A DNA stretch of 64,000 bases, taken from the NCBI GenBank assembly GCA_003993805.1, contig RSEF01000020.1, forward strand, positions 2,747,873 through 2,811,872, given 5' to 3'. This document shows, piece by piece, positions 1-11,819 of this stretch. Numbering within the stretch: position 1 is the stretch's first letter; every line of letters begins with the position of its first letter. The DNA is from Himantopus leucocephalus (Eukaryota; Chordata; Aves; Charadriiformes; Recurvirostridae). The notes beneath the pieces were generated by a model. That model saw only the letters and a list, made by a program, of their open reading frames with translations. It searched no databases and was not told the origin of the DNA. A program made the translations under genes and the position numbers.

Positions 1-795
1 TCTCCCACGGGACCAACATGATTCCGACAGTCTCTGGCTTTAGAGGCAGGAGGTGCCCATGGAGGTACCTCCCGCAGCAGACCCATTGTCAGCTCAGTCC
101 TTAACGTGCCTTGCCGGGCTGCCCTGGTGGCATTGCCTAGGTAGGCTGCTGAAACCTTGAACGTCTCTTCTGCACTGGGGAATATCACCCCTTCGAGCGA
201 AGCTCTGCTGTGCCCAGGGAGCCACTTGCTCTGGAGCTGTAGGCCATTTTTGTGGTGTTTGGGTTGGGGCCAAGGAGCACTCAAAAGATGAAAGTCCATA
301 ACCTTGAACTGGGCACAGTATTGCTCCGGCTGGTGAGCAGTGGTCTGGTGTCAGCGAGCAGGTACAGCTTACTCCAGGATCTTTGGTGTTTTCCATAGTT
401 TAATGCACTTCCTGGGAGCATTGCTTTGCTGCACGCTGCAGGAGATGAAAACCTGTGGACTGGTGAGCATTGTCTGCCACTCCAAGCAATGTTCTCATCA
501 GCAAAGAGGCCAGAAACAGTTCTTCTACAGGCAAAAGTAGCTGGTGCTGGTGCGTATTTTCTCTTAAGGATGCTGCCTAGTTTTGAAGTACACATCTATG
601 CTGCAGCTCCCTGCTCTGGTGTTAGTCTGCTGGCTGCCCACGCTGCTTGAGGGCAAAGTTTTGACTCCATTTGGGATGACATGGCTGGTTTCCTCCAAGA
701 TGAAACCCAGGAGTAGTTCAGACGAATCCTCCCTCCATGGGCTGTATCCTGTGGGCAGCATCACTCTAGCGATGCTCTCTACACCTCTCCAACAT

Positions 796-982
796 GACCT
801 CAGCAGGCTTTACACCCCCAAATCAGTCAGCTGTCCTCACACCACGCTGTAGCACATGTAACAAAGCTTCCTTAGCCATATGGTGTAANGACCTCAGCAG
901 GCTTTACACCCCCAAATCAGTCAGCTGTCCTCACACCACGCTGTAGCACATGTAACAAAGCTTCCTTAGCCATATGGTGTAA
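796..982. repeat. Tandem duplicate of 93 bp around a single N (probable assembly artefact)
   Basis: 796-888 and 890-982 read as identical and are separated by one N at 889. A perfect copy next to an N points to overlapping contig ends that were not merged. Confidence 0.85.
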
Positions 983-1340
983 AATCACTGTCCTGGAAAG
1001 CTGCAGTGTGGCCTCATACTGTTCTAACAAAACGGAAGGAGCAGTTAGATCTTAGGGTGCAGGAACTCAGTCTCTACCAGTAAACCACATGGATGAAAGC
1101 AAAGTCTCCAGCACAAGTCCACATCCATCCAGATGCCCAATTTTAGCACATTCCCTGTTGGAGTTTCAGCCTGGGACTACCAGTTGCCGAGCCCAGGCTC
1201 GCTCCGTGGCCAGACATAGTACAGATAAAGCCAAACCCTGCAAGGTATTTCCCTCTACCAGCCAGCACTATTGTTACCTCCAAGTTCCCAATTACAAAAA
1301 GAGGTTTTTGAAGAAAAAGTCAATTTGGCCATGCAGCCTG

Positions 1341-1440
1341 NNNNNNNNNNNNNNNNNNNNNNNNNNNNNNNNNNNNNNNNNNNNNNNNNNNNNNNNNNNN
1401 NNNNNNNNNNNNNNNNNNNNNNNNNNNNNNNNNNNNNNNN
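1341..1440. other. Assembly gap, 100 N
   Basis: Exactly 100 N, a conventional unknown-size gap, in the downstream flank. Confidence 0.99.
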
Positions 1441-1878
1441 CCAGCTGGGCTCCTGCCCTGGGAGCTGGTGTGTGGTGGGGCTGGATGCTACAGGGTTTGC
1501 TTGGCTCCCAGCTCTCCTCCTGACTCACCAGGCAGCCCTGGAAAATCAGCTGCATTTTGGGCCCTTCATTTCCTCTTCCTGTAAAGGAATGAAAGTACAT
1601 AAAGGGTACACAATAATGTATATTAAGGTCTCTCGTAGAAAGTCAGAGGGTCAAAAAAAGAGATACTGGCCAGGATATGTGGTGCCCTGCTCACACTGTC
1701 CGCTTGGGGTACTCTGGAAACAGCCTTTCTAGCAGCAGCTCAGTGGCCGTGGTGGGACCCTTCACTGCACCTTCCCTGACATGCAAGACCTCAGTGCTAT
1801 AGATGCTGGGGGTTGGGGAAAGAAACTGAAAAATCAGAAATGGTCCGTGCATCTCAGGCCTTTTGTAGGATGGGGGGG

Positions 1879-1901
1879 AGAGGGCGGCCNAGAGGGCAGC
1901 C
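1879..1901. repeat. Short duplicate around a single N (probable assembly artefact)
   Basis: AGAGGGCGGCC (1879-1889), N at 1890, then AGAGGGCAGCC (1891-1901): an 11-base near copy with one mismatch. Confidence 0.6.
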
Positions 1902-2218
1902 GCTTCCCATGGGAAACTTGTGTTAATTTGGGCAAAGCACTGCTCCAGTAGAGCAGCTGACTTACCTGGGGGGCTCCAGCTGGGGTCACAGGGCATTCCT
2001 TTCTGACTGGCCATACTGCCAAAAAATGCAGGTGAATCACATCCCTATTTATGCAAATAACTGAGCATATCCTATATGTGGTAGCTTGAAACAAGTAGAC
2101 CTCTCCTCCCTCCACCTGCCCCCCACCCCTGCTCACTGCATCCAAACTCCTTTCCACTCTAATATCCATTTGCTGATAAATCCATGTGAGTTAGGAGTGG
2201 TTAAAAGCTCCGTGCCTC

Positions 2219-2244
2219 GCTGAGTGCATGNTGCTGAGTGCATG
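2219..2244. repeat. Short duplicate around a single N (probable assembly artefact)
   Basis: GCTGAGTGCATG occurs on both sides of the N at 2231. Confidence 0.65.
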
Positions 2245-2558
2245 CTGCCAATGCTCCTCAAAGGGCCTCTCCACGCTTCTCACCATCCCTGCCACCACAA
2301 GGACCCTACTGAGATGTGTCCCAGGCACGCTGTGGCGTGGCCCTCCCATGGGAACACACATGCGGGCACTGGGCTGTGTGCTGGGTTGAGGGTATCCAGT
2401 TTGCCTGGGATGAGGCTCTGCTGAGCGTGGGCTCTGCATAGAGGATGATTTGGGTCAGCTCTGGGGTGCTGTCAATGTCAGCTGCTTTTGGGACCAGCTC
2501 GGAGACAAACCTGTGGAAGGGGCTCTTTTGCAGCTGAATGCCTTTTCTTCTTTGCCAT

Positions 2559-2674
2559 AATCTGGGTGTGCAGGATGCAGCACGGCAGGAAGGATGTAAC
2601 CCACAGCAGTGGAGGNAAATCTAGGTGTGCAGGATGCAGCACGGCAGGAAGGATGTAACCTGCAGCAGTGGAGG
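2559..2674. repeat. 57-bp near-duplicate around a single N (probable assembly artefact)
   Basis: 2559-2615 and 2618-2674 differ at a few positions (for example CTGGG versus CTAGG, ACCCAC versus ACCTGC) and are separated by an N at 2616. The mismatches fit two haplotypes placed in series. Confidence 0.8.
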
Positions 2675-3639
2675 AAGCAACCTGGGAAGGCACAGGAGAG
2701 TCTGAGCAACACCGAGGTCAGCGTGATGACTGACACCCATGTGCTTGCACGGAGGAGGAGGACAGCAAGCCACCTCCTCTCCCCCTGCCCCTCCACTCAT
2801 CCCAGAGCATCTCTTGGACAGGGCAGCCTGGACCAGGGCCTGGCGAGGCCATAACAGGTCTGGCCAGGCAGGTTCAGCAGCTTGGTGATACAGCTGTCAG
2901 TGATGGTAATCAGAGAAGACATCTTTTTAGCACGGACCCAGCCCCTGGTGAACATGTCACAGCACAAACAAGCTTATACCTTGCATGGACATGCCAGAGG
3001 CAGTGGGAGGCTTTATCAGAATATCCTGCAGTGGGAAGGGATTGTTTTCTTGACAACTATAGGGGACTGCAAGGGCAGGGAATCTGGGGGCAGAATAAAA
3101 GAGCGAAGGATCTGGAAGGAATCCCAAGCGACACCAGCAAACGCTCCTGGGACCTGCAGGGCGAGCGTGAGAGAGGGAGCAGGGTGCATATGTGAGAGCA
3201 AGGGCCATATTATGGCCTGGCCAGTGTGGCAAAGGGATGTGCTCAAGGTTACCTACATTAAAACAGGCCTGTGCTCATGCCACCGGCAGGTACCCATGCT
3301 GGCCCTTGTGTGGGAGATGACACCACAAGCGAGCAGTGGGACTGCTAGCAGAGACCTTGAGGCTGGCGTGGCTGGCACTGCCAAGGCTCAAACGTGCCTT
3401 GCAGGGACAGAAGGGCAGGCACCATGCAGCATCACCACCACTCTTGGGCTACACCACTGGCATCCCTCTTCTCCCACACATGACGGTACTGTGTAGACTC
3501 AAGCCGTGTGGATCCCAGGAGCAGCATCTTGGGAACAGCGAGGCCGCACTGAGCCAGAGGACGTGGGGTGGGAGGATGTGACCAGGCTGTGGATCTTCCT
3601 GCTGGGGTTTTCTGTGCTAATTTTCAGCACGTGGCCAGG

Positions 3640-4580
3640 CTGGGCAGCCCTTCACTTGTGCTGAATGAATCAGCACATCGCTGCAACAGGGTTAAACACC
3701 AGATCACGCACATCTCCCCACTGATGACACTCATCTTCGTTGGCTGCAGAGGAAATTTTAATCAGCACCGTGATAACAGCCTTTCAGTCCTGCTGGGAGT
3801 TATCAGCTCCTTTGTTTGTAAATGTAGCTGCTCAATACCGCACGGCTCTGGGTTCCAGCACATGCTGCTCCACAGCCCTTTGGCTCAAGCAGCCTCCCTC
3901 CGCTCCAGCCGCCCGCTCCCAGCTATCAGGGTATCGGGGCATTAAAGCAGGGCAGGTTGTGCTGAACACAAGGATCAAGCCTGAGCTGTTTCCTTCCTGC
4001 CTCTGCTGTCACTGGGAGAGAGACCTCTGAATTTCAGGCTGTTTTAAGCTTCAAAGAGTCACTGATGAATATCAGAGCCTGGTAATTTAGCCCTCTGCAG
4101 AGTACAGACAATATATTCATAATCATTTTACATGTAGATGAGCTAGTAACGTAATCAGGGTTATAAATCAAACCCAGGAGACATGTTAGTGCTGTTTGCC
4201 TGAGCTTTTTGAGCGATCTAGCCACAAGAAAATGTCTGTCTATCTCCTAGATGGGGCCAATTAGCCTTATAAAGATGCACTCTCCTCTCACAGCGGCTCA
4301 TTTGTTTACTTGGGCTCTGCCGGCTGCTGCTATTTTCATTCTGGAAGAGGGGGCCAGGTCGGTAAGAGACTCGGCGGAGGCCCGGGCTGCAGAGGGAAGG
4401 AAACCAGGCTTAGGAGAGATGGTGCCTTCATCAGCCACATGTTAGAGGAGGTTGGGTGTTTAATAACTGGCTTCCCCTTGTGGCTTCATAGCTGTCCCCA
4501 GGCTTCAGAGAGTGTCCTCGCACGGCCATAAACATTGCCGCCTTCTTTTGTCCCTGTTTTATTGAGCAGTAAGAGATAGC
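3640..4580. promoter_or_regulatory. Candidate conserved non-coding element (enhancer-like)
   Basis: A low-GC block in GC-rich surroundings with dense transcription-factor-like words: GATA types (GTGATAACAG, GTTATCAG), homeobox types (TAATTTAG, CCAATTAGCC, GTAATCAG), forkhead TGTTTAC and CTATTTTC. No coding signature. Conservation could not be tested. Confidence 0.35.
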
Positions 4581-4714
4581 TGGAGCTCTGGGGCGCTCAG
4601 TGACTGCGGCCGGTGGAGCAGCCGTGTCCCACACCCTGGGTGGCACAGGCCCAGGCAGCCTGGGCGGGCAGGCGGCAGCGGCGTGCCCTCTGCTGATGAG
4701 CCGCCAGCCATGCA

Positions 4715-5020
4715 GGTCTGCTGTGCCAGGGCCCTGCAGGGACCTCAGCGCCAGCAATGCAGAGGTCTCAGCGCCAGTGGTGCAGGGTCTGCAGTGCCAG
4801 CAACGCAGGGCATGCAGTGGCAGCCATAGGGGGTCTGCAGTGGCAGTGATTGCGGGGTCTGTGATGCGGGCAATGCAAGGCCCACGATGTCAGCAACGCA
4901 GGGCACACGGTGCCACTGATGTGGGGTCTGAGGTGGCAGCAATGCAGGGTCTGTGGTGGCAGTGGTGCAGTGTCTGAGGTGCCAGCAGTGCAGGCTGCAA
5001 AGTGCCAGTGGTGCGGGATC
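4715..5020 (+). repeat. Minisatellite, unit about 23 bp, degenerate
   Basis: About 13 diverged copies of a unit of the form GGTCTGnGGTGGCAGnnnTGCAG, best seen at 4925-5000 where consecutive units are 23 bp. G-rich on the plus strand. Downstream flank of MTCL2. Confidence 0.75.
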
Positions 5021-5900
5021 CACACACGAATTCACTGCAGCCCAGTCTCACGGTGCAGCACATGGGCTGGCCATGCTGGGTCTCATCACAGCCATGGCGT
5101 CTGGGCACACGTGTCCCCATGCTGTCCCCTGGCATCATCTGCTTCTGCCCTGCCCAGAGCCTGGAGCAGCCAGGAGCTGAGCTGCACTGGGATGCTTCTC
5201 TGGTACCCAACAGCAAGAAAGCCATGACCTACCTGCATGCTGTTGCCCAGCCCTGCACCCCATTACCTCACTCGGACATGAAGCCCATGCAAGGACGAGG
5301 GCTTGTATGTGGGCACAGGAGCACGTCCCACACCCAGGGAGCTTGGGGGGTAGCAGGACTGCAGCAGAGCTTGGTGGCGATGGCTGATGACAGCGCCCAG
5401 CAAAGTGGGTCTGCTTTGCTCTTGCTTTGCTTCCTTCGGGCTTGGCCATGTCCTGCCCCACACCGTGTGGGGATGTCCGTACGCTGGAAGCAGGATGAGG
5501 CCTGCTTCGAGTGAGCTGGATTTGGGGTGGCGCAAGGATGCGCTGGTAGCCAGGCAGACCTGGGAGCAAAGGGACACGGCTGGAGCTGAGGTCGGTGCCG
5601 ACACCAGAGGGTGGTGTGGTCTCATGCATCCCCAGCACCAAACCCTCCGAGCTGCTCAGGTCTCGGGGCTGTGATTTGGCCCAGGGACCGGCCATTTGCT
5701 GTGAAAACCTGTTGAATCTTGCAGCACCACGGGCCAGGGTGAAAGGCAGTGGGTGACTCGTCTGGGACCTGCCTCCAGATTCAGTGGGGACAGACAGCAG
5801 CTTGTCCCACCCCAGCCATGTCTTCACTATCCAGGATGCCAAAATTGGTCTCCAGGCATTGCTTACCCATGACCTCCACTGTGCCCTGCCCTGTGGCAGC

Positions 5901-6189
5901 AACACGACTTTTGGGGACCCAAGGGGAGCACTGACAAACAGCCTCACACCGGGCGCTCAGGCTCTTCACGGTCTGGCAGATGCTGCGAGATGGGGGCTGC
6001 TTCCTTCATCACCCAGGACATCACAAAACCACAGAAGCTGCATCNAACACGACTTTTGGGGACCCAAGGGGAGCACTGACAAACTGCCTCGCACCGGGCG
6101 CTCAGGCTCTTCACGGTCTGGCAGGTGCTGCGAGATGGGGGCTGTTTCCTTCATCACCCAGGACATCACAAAACCACAGAAGCTGCATC
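5901..6189. repeat. 144-bp near-duplicate around a single N (probable assembly artefact)
   Basis: 5901-6044 and 6046-6189 are the same sequence with about four substitutions, separated by N at 6045. Fits unmerged alleles. Confidence 0.85.
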
Positions 6190-6317
6190 CACACCTTAGC
6201 TGGTGTCCCCAGGGGCTGTGGCAGGCAGGGGACAGACACGGCTGGGAACAGAAGAGCCACTGCTGGAGACACATCACTGCTCTGACACATTTGTAAGAAG
6301 AGGACTTGGAGACAGCT

Positions 6318-6357
6318 TTTATTTATTTTTTTTTCATAGAGATTTTTAATGTTTATT
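6318..6357 (-). terminator. Cluster of poly(A) signals, possible distal MTCL2 3' end
   Basis: Minus strand has AATAAA at 6357-6352 and overlapping AATAAATAAA at 6327-6318 in an AT-rich block (6310-6470), unlike the GC-rich surroundings. The upstream minus-strand sequence (TGTATATTGTACTGG, TTTTTACATTG) looks like a typical 3' UTR terminus. If used by MTCL2, the 3' UTR would be about 7.1 kb. It could instead belong to an unseen transcript. Confidence 0.45.
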
Positions 6358-7047
6358 TTTTAACAGACTTGTTTTAATTTTTTTGTTTTCTACAGTAATT
6401 CAATGTAAAAATCCCAGTACAATATACAACAGTTTGAACATTTGGAATAAGAAATCCAGCTTGGGGAGACACGTAAGTTCAGCTAGTTTCTAACACAGGT
6501 AGCAAATTCCCTCCACCCTCCCCCAGATTTACCAGCCAGGAAGGCATGTGGACAGGAATGCTTTACAAATGTCACCCCCATCCCGTCAAGACACTGGCTG
6601 CCCTGTCCCTGCCCGTATTGCAGTGGGATGGTCCCTCAGACACATCACCTTGGAAAGGGCAGGGATCCCTCCATGGGATGGCTTGGAGCCTCCAACATTG
6701 CAAGGCAAAGTCTGCAGTCGAGCGAGGCTGGCTGGCCCTTGTGCGTGAGTGATGTGGGATGCTCTGAATAGGTCCTGCATGCAGGTCCTTCAGGGTATGG
6801 AGCTCCCTTGGGATGGAGAGGAGACCTGTCTCTCCTCTTGGCAGCAGTGCCAGCAGCCTTGTGCCCTAGTGCAGCCATAAGGTCGTTGGAAGGGGGTGGC
6901 CATGTGCCTGCACGGCCCAGCCTGAGGGAAGGAAAACAAAGATAATGCAAGGGTCCCTGGCTCTGGGGTTTAAGGGATCACCTCAGGGATAGTTCACTGG
7001 CCTGGGATCTGGCAGTCTTTCAGGAAGCCACTTTGGCCTGGCCCATG

Positions 7048-7605
7048 GTACTCAAGCAGCCTGGGATGGTCCTGCTTGAACAGCCTGGAGTGGTCCTGCT
7101 CAAGCGACATGGGTGGTCCTGCTGGTGCAACACAGGAATGTTCTGCTCAAGCTACATTGGGTGATCCTACTCAAGCAGCCTGGAGACGTCCTGCTCAAGC
7201 AACATGGGGTATTGCTGCTCAAGCAGTGTGGGATGGTCCTTCCTGCTCAAGCAGCATGGGATTGTTCTGCTGGAACAGCATTAGGGTAGTCCTGCTCAAG
7301 CAACCTGGAGTGGTTCTGCTTGAGCAGCATGGAATGGTCCTGCTGGAGTAGCATGGGGTGGTCCTGCTTGAGCAGCATGGAGTGGTCGTGCCCAAGCAGT
7401 GTGGGATGGTCCTGCTCAAGCAGGCTGATGTGATCCTGCTCAAGATGCATATGGTGGCCTCCTCGAGCAGTGTGGGGTGGTCCTGCTCGGGCAGCATGGG
7501 ATGGTCCTGCTTGATCAGTGTGGGATGGTCCCGCTTGAGCAGTGTGGGATGGTCCTGCTTGAGCAATATGGCGTGGTCTTGCTTGAGCACCATGGGGCAG
7601 CTGCA
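7048..7605 (+). repeat. 24-bp minisatellite, about 23 copies
   Basis: Unit resembles GGTCCTGCTtGAGCAGnnTG followed by GGAT; spacing between GAGCA blocks is 24 bp at 7500-7600. Because 24 is a multiple of three, long repetitive open frames appear on the minus strand with an 8-residue period; these are not evidence of a protein. Confidence 0.85.
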
Positions 7606-8099
7606 AGTGGCAGGGATAGTTTCTCATGTCCTGCAGCATCCCAAGCACTGCATTCAAAGATATGTCTGGCCTTTCTTGCCCCGCTTGGAAATCCTCCACT
7701 GATCAGAGAAGTCTCCCAAAGACATGTGTGTTTCAAGGGATCCCAGGGGGCTCTGGTTGAGCTCCATGTTCCAAAATAATTATTGCTAATGCTAAATCAT
7801 GACATTGGTGACTTCATCTAGCTGAGTTGTGAAACCTTCCAAGGGCAGAGATCCTCCCACTTCCCCAGTCACCAGTTCAAGCTGCACCAGTCCTAGGGAG
7901 AAGTGTTTCCCGACGTCCAACATGAATGTCCCTGCCTGCAAGCTGTGGCCTCTACTGTGAAAGTGCCTTGAGTAGTGGGGATGGGATGGGAGGCTGGTTT
8001 TCCATCTAACCTAGCCCCACATCCCATCCCCAACAGTAAGGGCCCTTCCTGCTTGCACGAGGGATGGCTGTGCTGGTGGTGGCTTTCCTGCGCTGGTAA

Positions 8100-10378
8100 G
8101 TGATGGGATACAGGGCAGGGGAAAGAGAAAGAGAAGGAGAAAATAACAGCAGAAGTCAGATGTGCTGGGAGTAAGAGAGTGCAGGGAGAATGAAGGTGAG
8201 GATGAATGGGAGAGATCAGGCTGGCAGAGGATGGGAAGTCAGGATGGAGTTGGGAGGTGAAGAAGAATGAAAAAACAATGAGAGAGGGAGGTGTGAGGTA
8301 AGGGATGGTTGGAGGGTCAGGAAGGGTTGAGGGGAAATCTGTGAGGTAGGTTGGACACTTGGAGGATAAGGAGGGATGGGGAGAGGGGGAGAGGTGGAGG
8401 AGTATAAGGAGAAACAGGGAGACTGTGGGAGGCGAATGACAGGGAATGGTGAGATAGCCAGAGGTTGAGTGTGAGGAGGGACAGGGCAAGAGATGAGAGA
8501 GCATGAAAAAGGATGGGGAACAATGGGAGGTGGAGCTTCACAGGAAGGATGGAGAGACTAAGGTAGAGGAAGAAGAGGTATGAGATGAAGGATGAGGGAG
8601 AAGGTACGGGAGATGGTGGAAAGTGGAGGCCAATGAGGTATGGGTGATGGTGGAAAGTGAAAAGAGAGATTGGAGGAGGATGAGGAGGACTGGACAGGTG
8701 GTAGGAAGTAGAGGATGAGGAAGAATGGACAAATAGTCAGCAGCACTGGGGCATGGGGAAGGACGGGGCACAGTAGGAGGTGGAGGAGGATGAAGAAATG
8801 GGCAAAATGGAAAAAAAGGAGGGATACGATGGAAGGTGGTGGAAGACAAGGAGGGAGGGTGAGATGGAGATGAAGGAAGAAGAGGAGGGCTGGGAAGAAA
8901 GTAGGAGGTGGACAAGGATGACAGGAGGGATGGAGAGACATTTTGGGGGTGAAGAAAGACAAAGACTGGAGGGCAATGGAGCAGGATGGATGAGGAGTTG
9001 GTGGAAAACAGAGAAGCACAAGGTGGAGATTGGAAATATGTGAGTGTAAGAGGAGGAGGTGGGATTGGGTGATGTTGGCAGCTGGAGGAATGGGGCAATG
9101 GTGGGAGGTAAGGGTGGATTTTGGGACGGGGGAAGGGGAGGAAGATGAGGAGGGTGAGGAGATAGGAGGAGGTAGAAGAGGATGAAGAAAGATGGGGAGA
9201 AGATGAGAGGTGGAGGAGGTCAAAATGGGTTGGGGTAATGGTGGAAGCTAATGGAGGATAAGCAGGGATAAGATGGTAAGATGTAGAGGAGGACTGAGTG
9301 GTGGTGGGAGCTGATGAAGGATGAGAAGGATGGTGAGATGTTGACATAAGGAGGAATATGAAAGGGAAAGAGAAACTGGAGGCAAAGTAGGATAAGGATG
9401 GATGGGATGGGGTGGAGGTGGAGAGATAGAGAAAGAAGAGAAGACGAGGAGATGGTGGGAGGTGGATGAGGATAACAAGGAATGGGATGTGGATGAAGGA
9501 AGAGCAGGTGAGAGGGATGGGACGCAAGTGTGACAGGAATACAGGAAGGTGGGATATGAAGGGCAATGGAGGAGCACTGGAAGGAGGGATGGGAAGTGGT
9601 GGGTGATGGAAGAGCGCAGGAAGAAGGGATGGGGTGTGGTGGATGATGGAGGTGAACAATAAGGAGGGACAGGACATGTAGGATGCAGGAGCACAAGAGG
9701 GCAGGAGGGGACATGGTGGGTAATGGAGGAGTATGGCATGGCAGGGAGGGATGAGACAGAGTGGATGACAGCACACTCTGGAAGGAGGGTGGAAGGAGGG
9801 ATGGGACGTGAAGGGGGTGGAGAACAGGGAGGGATGGGAAGCAGTGGGTGATGGCGGAGCACATGAAGGGATAAGACATGATGGAGGATGCAGGAGCACA
9901 GGAAGGAGGGACAAGACATGCTGGCCAATGCAGGAGCAGAAAAAGGAAGGATGGGATCCAGTGGGTGACATCACAGGAAGGAGGGGTGGGATGGGTGGAT
10001 GACAGAGGAGCAGCAGCAGGAGAGGTGGGACATGAAAGATGGAGGTACAGAGGAAAAGGGATGGGATATGGTGGGCGATGGAGCATGGGAAGGAGGAATG
10101 GGATGAGTGGGTGATGGAGGAGCACAGGAAGGAGGGCTGGGTTGGGTTAGGTGGGGTGGTGAAAGAGCAGAATAAAGAGGGATGGGACATAGTGGGCAAT
10201 GAAAGAGCATATGAAGGAAGAAAGGAATGTGATTGAGGATGGAGGATAACAAGAAGGAAGGATGGGACATGGGGATCAAAGAGCAGGGACGAAAGGAGTG
10301 GGACATGAACGATGATGGAGGAGCAAAAGAAGGAGGGGCGGGTGATGGTGGGCAATGGAGGACCTCAGGGAGGGATAG
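8100..10378 (+). repeat. 2.3-kb purine-rich degenerate repeat, unit about 40 bp
   Basis: Almost pure A/G with T on the plus strand, very few C. From 9540 to 10370 a unit of about 40 bp is visible, beginning GGGATGGGACATGGTGGGTG and followed by ATGGAGGAGCACAGGAAGGA. The left half is more diverged. On the minus strand it is a pyrimidine tract, which explains the long stop-free frame (8538-10355). Confidence 0.8.
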
Positions 10379-10918
10379 TTTAATGTAGTGAGCCTGGAGG
10401 AGGCTGGGACCTGCAGGTGCTGAGGGTCACAAGGGCAAGAAGCCATGGGCAGTGACGGGAAAGGGGATGTGGGGTCTGCGTGCAAGCTGGAGTAAGCTGC
10501 TGGGCAGGATGGGACGGGACAGGGGAGGCATGAGAAACACCAGCATCACAGGAACAATGCAGAGCCGAGAGGAGCCTGGTGTGATGTGACAGCCGTGGCA
10601 GTGGGGCCATGGAGGACCCATGGGCGATGACAAGGAGCCCTGGTGGCACAGTCAGGGGGTCAACACATGGAGATGGTGTCAGGGATAGAGACAGGTGGGT
10701 GAGGAGAGGACGGGACACCACGTGTGGGCTGGGCAGCTGGCAGGATGGTGGGGACAGAGGGACAGGATCTAGATGCATCTCCCCACCCACGGGTGCCCCA
10801 CCACCCCCACACTCCCCTCCGCAGCAGCACCGGTTCCCCAGACAGGACAGGCATCACGGTCCCCCTACCGCAGCACGGGAAGGCAGCACCAAGGGTGTGG
10901 GTGAGGGGTTGCAGGGAC

Positions 10919-10924
10919 TTTATT
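10919..10924 (-). terminator. Poly(A) signal AATAAA, proximal MTCL2 3' end
   Basis: Minus-strand GATGAATAAAGTCCC, 2.5 kb past the stop codon, followed by CA dinucleotides suitable for cleavage around 10900. It is the first canonical hexamer in a convincing 3'-end setting after the stop. Confidence 0.55.
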
Positions 10925-11248
10925 CATCACAGGACAAGCAGGCATGGTACAGGGGTGCGGGACGGGGCGGGCAGGGGGCCCGTCATCGGGGCAGAAGGTG
11001 CCCTTCATGCGACCTGGCGAGAGGAAGCAGGAGGACAGTGCAGGGACAAGCGTGGCTTTGCCCGAAGCACCTCAGGCTTCGCCCCGGGCCGGGCGCTGGC
11101 ATGTGGGGAGGACAGGGGCAGAGGCTGCGCGGGGGCCGGCGCCGAATCAGCCGCCTTCACTCCGCAAGCAGATTTTCCCCGTTGCCTTTGCAAAGCCCTT
11201 GCCGGCCTCAGCTCAGCCCCTGGCCCCGCGGGAAATGCCCGGCACTGC

Positions 11249-11256
11249 TATTTACA
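11249..11256 (-). promoter_or_regulatory. Pumilio response element TGTAAATA
   Basis: Exact match to the UGUANAUA consensus on the sense (minus) strand of the inferred 3' UTR, about 330 bases upstream of the proximal poly(A) signal. Confidence 0.45.
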
Positions 11257-11424
11257 GAGTAATACAGAACTGACCAATATTACAAATAATTAAAAGGCAG
11301 TTGTAAAAATGAGAAACCACATTCCAAAAGTAGAGAGTCTTTTTTAAAAAAAAAAAAAAAAACAACAAACAAAACCAAAACCCCCGTTATCAATGAAAAT
11401 GCTAAAAACCACCCCGAAAGGATC

Positions 11425-11432
11425 TATGTACA
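11425..11432 (-). promoter_or_regulatory. Pumilio response element TGTACATA
   Basis: Second exact UGUANAUA match in the same AT-rich 3' UTR block, 168 bases from the first. The block is flanked by GC-rich sequence, suggesting it is preserved for function. Confidence 0.45.
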
Positions 11433-11819
11433 GGAGATTGCCCACGGCAGCACTGTGCCTGCCGGGGTGCAGGGACCCAACTTCTCGCTGGCAGGCAGGG
11501 ACGCTGCCTGGCCCTGGCTGCTGGTGAGGATGGGCAGCGCCTGCCTCGCACGTCCTGCACCCGGGCGACGAGGGTCCCCGTGGGGCCGGCCAGGCGCCGC
11601 AGGAGCAAAAGGCCATCGGTGCTGGGCCTGCAGGGCCCTCGCTGATGCTGGTGTGTCCGGAGACACAGGCAGTGAGCGGCTGTCGCGGAGATGCTGACGG
11701 AGGCTGCGACGTGGCAGTGATGCAGCCTGCCTGCTGCGGGCAGCGTGCAGCTGGACGGGAGGGGGCAGCAGCTTCGGCAGCAGGAGCATTTTTTAAGTGA
11801 AGCTGCAAGATGACATCGA

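Larger units (their letters stand above)
1..6310. other. Downstream flank of MTCL2, no gene recognised
   Basis: Mixed GC-rich sequence with a gap, four artefactual duplications and one minisatellite. No exon of the mammalian neighbour DSN1 could be recognised. Several open frames exist on both strands, the longest plausible at 2882-3496 (+, 204 residues), but none shows a known domain, a biased codon pattern or convincing splice sites. Confidence 0.6.

Noticed and set aside
2882..3496. 204-codon plus frame
   Set aside because: No recognisable family or splice context; judged a chance open frame.
5135..5947. 270-codon minus frame downstream of MTCL2
   Set aside because: No domain, no conservation evidence, and it runs into an artefactual duplication; considered as an extra MTCL2 C-terminal exon but no basic or conserved motif was found.
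7219..7699. Repetitive open frames with an 8-residue period on the minus strand
   Set aside because: Produced by the 24-bp minisatellite; two frames are open in the same stretch, which argues against coding.
8538..10355. 605-codon open frame on the minus strand, Ser/Pro/His-rich
   Set aside because: It is the complement of a purine-rich repeat. A pyrimidine-rich strand can hardly form stop codons, so the length is a composition effect.
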